From: Setophaga petechia | Lineage: Eukaryota > Chordata > Aves > Passeriformes > Parulidae | DNA length: 64,000 nucleotides | Direction: 5' to 3' | NCBI GenBank assembly: GCA_024362935.1 | Contig: JANCRA010000176.1 | Coordinates: 62,001-126,000, forward strand | Part shown: positions 58,600 to 64,000 of the stretch, one piece after another | Layout of the letters: every line of letters begins with the position of its first letter | How positions within the stretch are numbered: the stretch's first letter is position 1 | Notes under the pieces: model-generated | What the model was told of the DNA's origin: nothing | Seen by the model: only the letters and a program-made list of their open reading frames with translations | Databases searched by the model: none | Position numbers and translations under genes: made by a program

Positions 58600-60300
58600 G
58601 GGATGGGAACAATGGGAGGGATGGGGAGATGGAAAAGGTTTGGGAATGTTGGGAGGGATGGGAACAAAGGGAGGGATGGGGAGATGGAAAAGGTTTGGGA
58701 ATGTTGGGGACGGATGGGAGGGGTGGGAACAATGGGAGGGATGAGGAGGGATGGAGAGATGGAAAAGGATGGGAAGGATGGGAAGGATGGGAATGGATGG
58801 GAGGGATGGGGAGATGGAAAAGGATGGGAGGGATGGTAATGGATGGGAGGGATGGGGAGATGGAAGAGGGATGGGGAACAATGGGAGGGGTGGGAATGAT
58901 TTGGAAATTGGAGAGGGATAAGGAGGGATGGGAACGGATGGGAGGGATGGGAATGGATGGGAGGGATAGGGAGATGGAAGAGGGATGGGGAACAATGGGA
59001 AGGGTGGGAATAATTGGGAATGTTGGAGAGGGATGGGGAGGGATGGGGAACAATGGGAGGGATGGAGAGATGGAAAAGGTTTGGGAATATTGGGGAGGGA
59101 TGGGAACAATGGGAGGGATGGGGAGATGGAAAAGGTTTGGGAATATTGGGGAGGGATGAGAGGGATGGGAACAATGGGAGGGATGGAGAGATGGAAAAGG
59201 ATGGGAGGGATGGGAATGGATGGGAGGGATGGGGAGATGGAAGAGGGATGGGGAACAATGGGAGGGGTGGGACTGATTGGGAATATTGGAGAGGGATAAG
59301 GAGGGATGGGAACAGATGGGAGGGATGGGAACAATGGAAGGGATGGGGAGATGGAAAAGGTTTGGGAATATTGGAGAGGGATGGGGAACAATGGGAGGGG
59401 TGGGAATAATTGGGAATGTTGGAGAGGGATGGGGAGGGATGGGGAACAATGGGAGAGATGGGAAAGGATGGGAGGGATAGGAAAGGATGGGAGGGATGGG
59501 GAGATGGAAAAGGTTTGGGAATATTGGGGAGGGATGGGAAGGGATGGGAACAATGGGAGGGATGGAGAGATGGAAAAGGTTTGGGAATATTGGACAGGGA
59601 TGGGGAGGGATGAAAAAGGATGGGGAATACTGGAGAGGGGTAAGGAGGGATGGGGAACAATGGGAGGGATGAGGAGGGATGGAGAGATGGAAAAGGAGAG
59701 ATGGAAAAGAATGGGAGGAATGATTGGGAGGGATGGGAGGGATGAGGAGGGATGGAGAAGCTTTGGGAATATTGGGGAGGGATAAGGAGGGATGGGAGCA
59801 ATGGGAATGATTGGGAGGGATGGAGAGATGGGAACGATGGGAGGAATGAGGAGGGATGGAAAAGGATTGGGAATATTGGAGAGGGATGGGGAGGAATGAG
59901 GAGGGTGAGGAGGGCTGGAGAGATGGGAAGGGATGAGAGGGATGGGAAGGGGAGAGGAATGTTGGGGAATGATTTGGAATATTGGAAAGGGATGGGGAGG
60001 GATGGGAACAATGGGAATGATTGGGAGGGATGGGAGAGGTGGGAACAACGGGAGGGATGGGGAAGGATGGGAGAGATGGGGAATGGTTTGGAATATTGGA
60101 GAGGGATAAGGAGGGATGGGAACAATGGGAATGTTGGGGAGGGATTGGGAAAGATGGGAGGAACAGGATAAGTGGGAGTGCTGGGAATGTTGGGAAGTGG
60201 TGGGGAATGCTGGGGAGCGATGGAGACAATGGGAATGACGGGGAACGATGGGAATGATGGGAATGACAGGAATGGCGGGAATGACGGGAATAATGGGGAA
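58600..60300. repeat. 1.7-kb G/A-rich minisatellite (gggagggatggggagatgga)
   Basis: Words gggagggatggggagatgga, aaaggtttgggaatattggg and gagggatgggaacaatggga repeat in a higher-order pattern of about 50-60 bp. The minus strand is C/T-rich and stays open in three frames for 540-821 codons (Pro/Ser/Ile/His repeats). These are repeat artefacts. Confidence 0.93.
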
Positions 60301-62080
60301 TGATGGGAAGGGATGGAAAATCATGGAAATGTTTGGAAGGGATTGATAGGAGGGGTGTGGAGCACTGGAACAGCTGGAATTGGCAGTGGGAATTCCCCAT
60401 GGATCCATTCCCAAGGCACAGGAAGGGACTGGAATTCCACTGGGGAATGAGGGGCGGGGCTGGGCCCCTACTGGGAATACTGGGAATACTGGGAGAGAAT
60501 GGATCCCTGCTGGGATCATGGGAACACTGGGAGAGAATGGATCCCTGCTGGGAATACCAGGAGGGAATGGATCCCTGCCAGGAAAACCTTGGATTTCCTG
60601 GATCACCGGGAGGTAATGGATTCCTGCTGGGAACACTTTGGGAATCCATTCCACAGGGAGACAATTCCTAATCCCGTAGCGTTTTCCTGCTTCCCAAATC
60701 CAGGAATCATGACGTGCACCCACTGTGGGCTGGTGGTTTCCCTGCTCTTGGAATGGTGGGATGGGGTTCATGGAATTACGGAAAAAGCTGGAAAAGCTCC
60801 GGGCTGCAGCAACGCCATTCCATGGAAACGGGAATGTGGAGGGAGGGAGGGAAGGAAAACTCTTCCTGGAAAGGTTTCTCTGGAATCCCACCGGGAGCAT
60901 TCCCAAGCCTCTGGAACTGTCTGGGGGCAGCAGCTTTTGGGAGCAGCTCCTGCTTTCAGGGAGTGTCAGGAATTCTGGGAATCATGGAATGGTTTGGGTG
61001 GGAAGGGACTCCAAACTCCTGGAATTCCATCCCATTCCGTGATCCCAGGCTGCTCCAACCTGACCTTGGAAGTTTCCAGGATTCCAGGGGAATCCATGAT
61101 CCCATTCCTCGGACAAAACAGGTTGGAAAAGTCTCAGTTCCATGGAAAACTGGGAATTCTAGCCTGGGGACACCAGAGGGGTCCATGGAGATGCTTTTCC
61201 CATGCTATGGAAAGACAGCAGGGCCAGATGGGATTTGGGAAGGAATTCCTGGCTGGAAGGGTGGGGAGAGGCTGGGCTGGAATTCCAAGGGCTGGAATTG
61301 GGCGGGATTTCAGCTCCATTCCCACCCAACCCATTCCAGGATTCTCCCATGGAATTTCCATTTGCGTTCCCAGCCCTGGAGATGTCCAGGGAATTCCTGG
61401 AATTCCAGCTCTGGGTTGGGATCGGGCCCAGCTCGGCCTCGGTGACCTCGGAGGGCTTTTCCCACCTCAGGAATTCCATGGATTTCAGGATTTCTCCAGC
61501 AGCTTCAGCCGAATTCCAGTTTTCCTTGCGGAATCCAAAAATTCCCAGGGAAGTGGAATCCTTTCCCAGCCACTCCGACATTCCAGCATTTTCCTGGGAA
61601 GCTGGGACACCTCCCGATGGTTTTCCCATGGGAATAACCAAGCAGATCCATGAAAACTGATTTTACTTCCCGATTTCCCCCTTTTCTTTTAGAATCCCAG
61701 GATTCGGGTTGGAAAAGGGGTTCAGGAGCAGGGACAATTCCCGCTATCCCAGGTTGCCCCAGGTTTTCTTTTCCCAACCGGCCTGGAATTGTTCCAGGCG
61801 TCTCCTGGGTGGTTTTTTCCGGCTGCTCCCCGAACTTTGGGAATGTGGGCGGAGCGTTACCTCAGCGGGATCGGCGTCACCGGGAATGTGGGCGGGATCC
61901 AGGTGTGGGATCCGAGCCCGGAGCCGTCACCGGAGCCTCGGGAAGCGTGGGAGCCGGGATGAATCACGGCTCCATTGATTCCCGCAGATTCCAAGGGTTC
62001 TAAAAGGAGCTGGAATCGCCGGGGGCGGCGCTGAGACCAACGCCCACCTTTAACTCCCGGCGTTCCGCAGGGACGGAGAA
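60301..62080. other. Intron with CR1 fragments, otherwise unclassified
   Basis: CR1 complement at about 60,975-61,090 (aatcatggaatggtttgggt) and CR1 sense at about 61,365-61,470 (tggagatgtccagggaattc). A small gggaatactgggaatactgg repeat is at 60,470-60,620. A CpG-rich part lies at 61,840-62,080. No SHANK3 SH3 or linker exon found. Confidence 0.45.
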
Positions 62081-62084
62081 TTCC

Positions 62085-63860
62085 CGGGATTCCAGCTCCC
62101 GTTCCAGGTTTTCCGCCCGGCCTCGGGCACCAAAGGGTGGGATGGTGGTGGCCTCTCCAGGAATTCCTTTTCCAATCCTTTTCCATGGGTTTTCCGTGGT
62201 TTTGCCTAATCCAAACCTGACCCTTAACTCCCAGCATTCCACAGGGACAGGGAAAATTCCAGGTCCCATTCCCGGTCCCATTCCTGGGATTCCAGCTCCT
62301 ATTCCAGGTTTTCCACTTGGCCTCGGGCACCAAAGGGTGGGATGGTGGTGGCTTCTCCAGGAATTCCTTTTCCATGGGTTTTTTTTTTTCCATAGTTCTC
62401 CTTGATCCAATGCCCACTGTGAACTCCCAGCATTCCACAGGGACAGGGAAAATTCCAGGTGCCATTCCAAGTCCCATTCCCGGGATTCCAGCTCCCATTC
62501 CAGGTTTTCTGCTTGGCCTCGGGCACCAAAGGGTGGGATGGTGGTGGCTCTCTCCAGGAATTCCTTTTCCAATCCTTTTCCATAGGTTTTCTGTAGTTTT
62601 GCCTAATCTAAACCTGACCTTTAACTCCCAGCATTCCACAGGGACAGGGGAAAACTCCAGCTACCCCTTTCCAGCTCCCATTCCCGGATTCCAGCTCCCA
62701 TTCCAGGTTTTCTGCTCAGCCTTGGGCACCAAAGGGTGGGATGGTGGTGGGCTTCTCCAGGAATTCCTTTTCCATGGGTTTTCTGTGGTTTTGCCTAATC
62801 CAAACCTGACCCTTAACTCCCAGCATTCCACAGGGACAGGGAAAATTCCAGGTCCCATTCCCGGTCCCATTCCTGGGATTCCAGCTCCCATTCCAGGTTT
62901 TCCACTTGGCCTCGGGGCACCAAAGGGTGGGATGGTGGTGGCTTCTCCAGGAATTCTATTTCCATGGGTTTTTTTTTTCCATAGTTCTCCTTGATCCATG
63001 CCCACCGTGAACTCCCAGCATTCCACAGGGACAGGGAAAACTCCAGGTCCCATTCCCAAGTCCCATTCCCGGGATTCCAGCTCCCATTCCAGGTTTTCTG
63101 CTTGGCCTCAGGCACCAAAGGGTGGGATGGTGGTGGCTTCCTCCAGGAATTCCTTTTCCAATCTTTTTCCATGGGTTTTTTTTCCATAGTTCTCCTTGAT
63201 CCAATGCCCACCGTGAACTCCCAGCATTCCACAGGGAAAATTCCAACTCCCATTCCATTCCCATTCCCAATCCCATTCCTGATCCTTTTTCAGGCCCATT
63301 CCAGGCTTATTCCAGGTGTCATTCCAGGCCCATTCCAGGTTTTTTTGCCCGGCCTCGGGCACCAAAGGGTGGGATGGTGGTGGCCTCTCCAGGAATTCCT
63401 TTTCCAACCCTTTTCCCAATATTTTTCCATGTGTTTTCCATAGTTTTTCCTGATGCAAACCTGACCTTTAACTCCCAGTGTTCCACAGGGACAGGGAAAA
63501 TTCCAGGTCCCATTCCAGGTCCATTCCCAATCCCATTCCCAATCCAGTTCCTGATCCATTTCAGATCCCATTCCCATCCTATTCTAGGCCCTTTCCCGGT
63601 CCCATTCCTGATCCCAATTCCAGCTCCTCTTCCAGGTTTCTGCTCAGCCTCAGGCACCAAAGGGTGGGATGGTTGTGGCTTCTCCAGGAATTCCTTTCCA
63701 AGCCTTTTCCATGGGTTTTCCATAGTTTTGCCTGATCCAAGCCCACCTTTAATTCCCGGTGTTCCACAGGGATGGGGAGAATTCCAGATCCCATTCCAGG
63801 TCCCATTTCCTGATCCCATTCCTGGCCTATTCCAGGTGGAATTCCAATGGAAACTCAGCC
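62085..63860. repeat. Tandem repeat, about 195-200-bp unit, eight copies
   Basis: The anchor caccaaagggtgggatggtg occurs near 62,129, 62,329, 62,524, 62,728, 62,919, 63,114, 63,361 and 63,656, so units are about 191-204 bp, lengthening to 247-295 bp at the right through extra cattccaggcc words. The leftmost copy is CpG-rich (cgcccggcctcgggcacc); later ones have TG or CA there. Confidence 0.92.
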
Positions 63861-64000
63861 CCTTTGGATGGGGGAATTCCAGCTTTGGAAACATGGGAAG
63901 GAATTCCGAGATTTCCAGAGGGATGGGAGAAGAAATCTCAGGAATTACAGGGAAATAATCGAAAGGAAAATTTCTCCCATTGGAAACTCAGCTCCCTTTG

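Noticed and set aside
58307..60906. Minus-strand open frames of 785, 821 and 540 codons
   Set aside because: They overlap in all three frames and consist of Pro/Ser/Ile/His strings from a G/A-rich minisatellite. Stop-free repeats, not genes.
61857..62050. Possible exon on the minus strand ending at a GTAACG donor
   Set aside because: Acceptor and donor are passable, but the translation matches no SHANK3 segment and runs into the 195-bp repeat.

Overview
This window is vertebrate nuclear DNA, most likely from a bird and possibly a songbird. About twenty fragments match the 3' end of CR1 (chicken repeat 1), the dominant avian LINE. The one gene has introns with GT-AG splice sites. The DNA between exons is packed with GC-rich tandem repeats built from GGAATTCC- and GGGAT-like words, as on small avian chromosomes. 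The species call is inference; the avian call rests mainly on CR1.

The only gene I can support is SHANK3, the postsynaptic scaffold, read on the minus strand from high to low coordinates. Eight coding exons join with consistent splice phases into exactly 3,000 bp of coding sequence: 57563-57481, 48391-48267 and 41986-41851 (PDZ domain), 35441-35361, a 24-bp microexon at 30847-30824, 28598-28471, 26858-26762, and the 2.3-kb proline-rich exon at 14655-12330. The exons for the ankyrin repeats and SH3 domain should lie beyond 64000. The last exon (end of the linker plus SAM domain) was not found and should lie below position 1 or be missing. At 35361-35613 an open frame runs upstream from the exon after the PDZ domain into about 55 non-repetitive residues beginning with ATG, inside a CpG-rich tract. 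It looks like an alternative first exon driven by an intragenic promoter.

The rest is intron, much of it tandem arrays with periods of roughly 12 to 205 bp. Two arrays contain copies of the exon boundary beside them. The one at 27.5-28.5 kb repeats the last coding bases and 5' splice donor of the 28471-28598 exon about ten times. The one at 14.64-15.99 kb repeats the 3' splice acceptor of the big exon many times. Another array carries repeated sense-strand AATAAA signals inside an intron, and another looks like an expanded CR1 tail. A 666-bp near-perfect palindrome is centred at 42,575, and one GC-rich block of 0.3-0.4 kb occurs three times.

Many long open frames here, some over 500 codons, are artefacts of tandem repeats or their antisense. 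I do not annotate them as genes.
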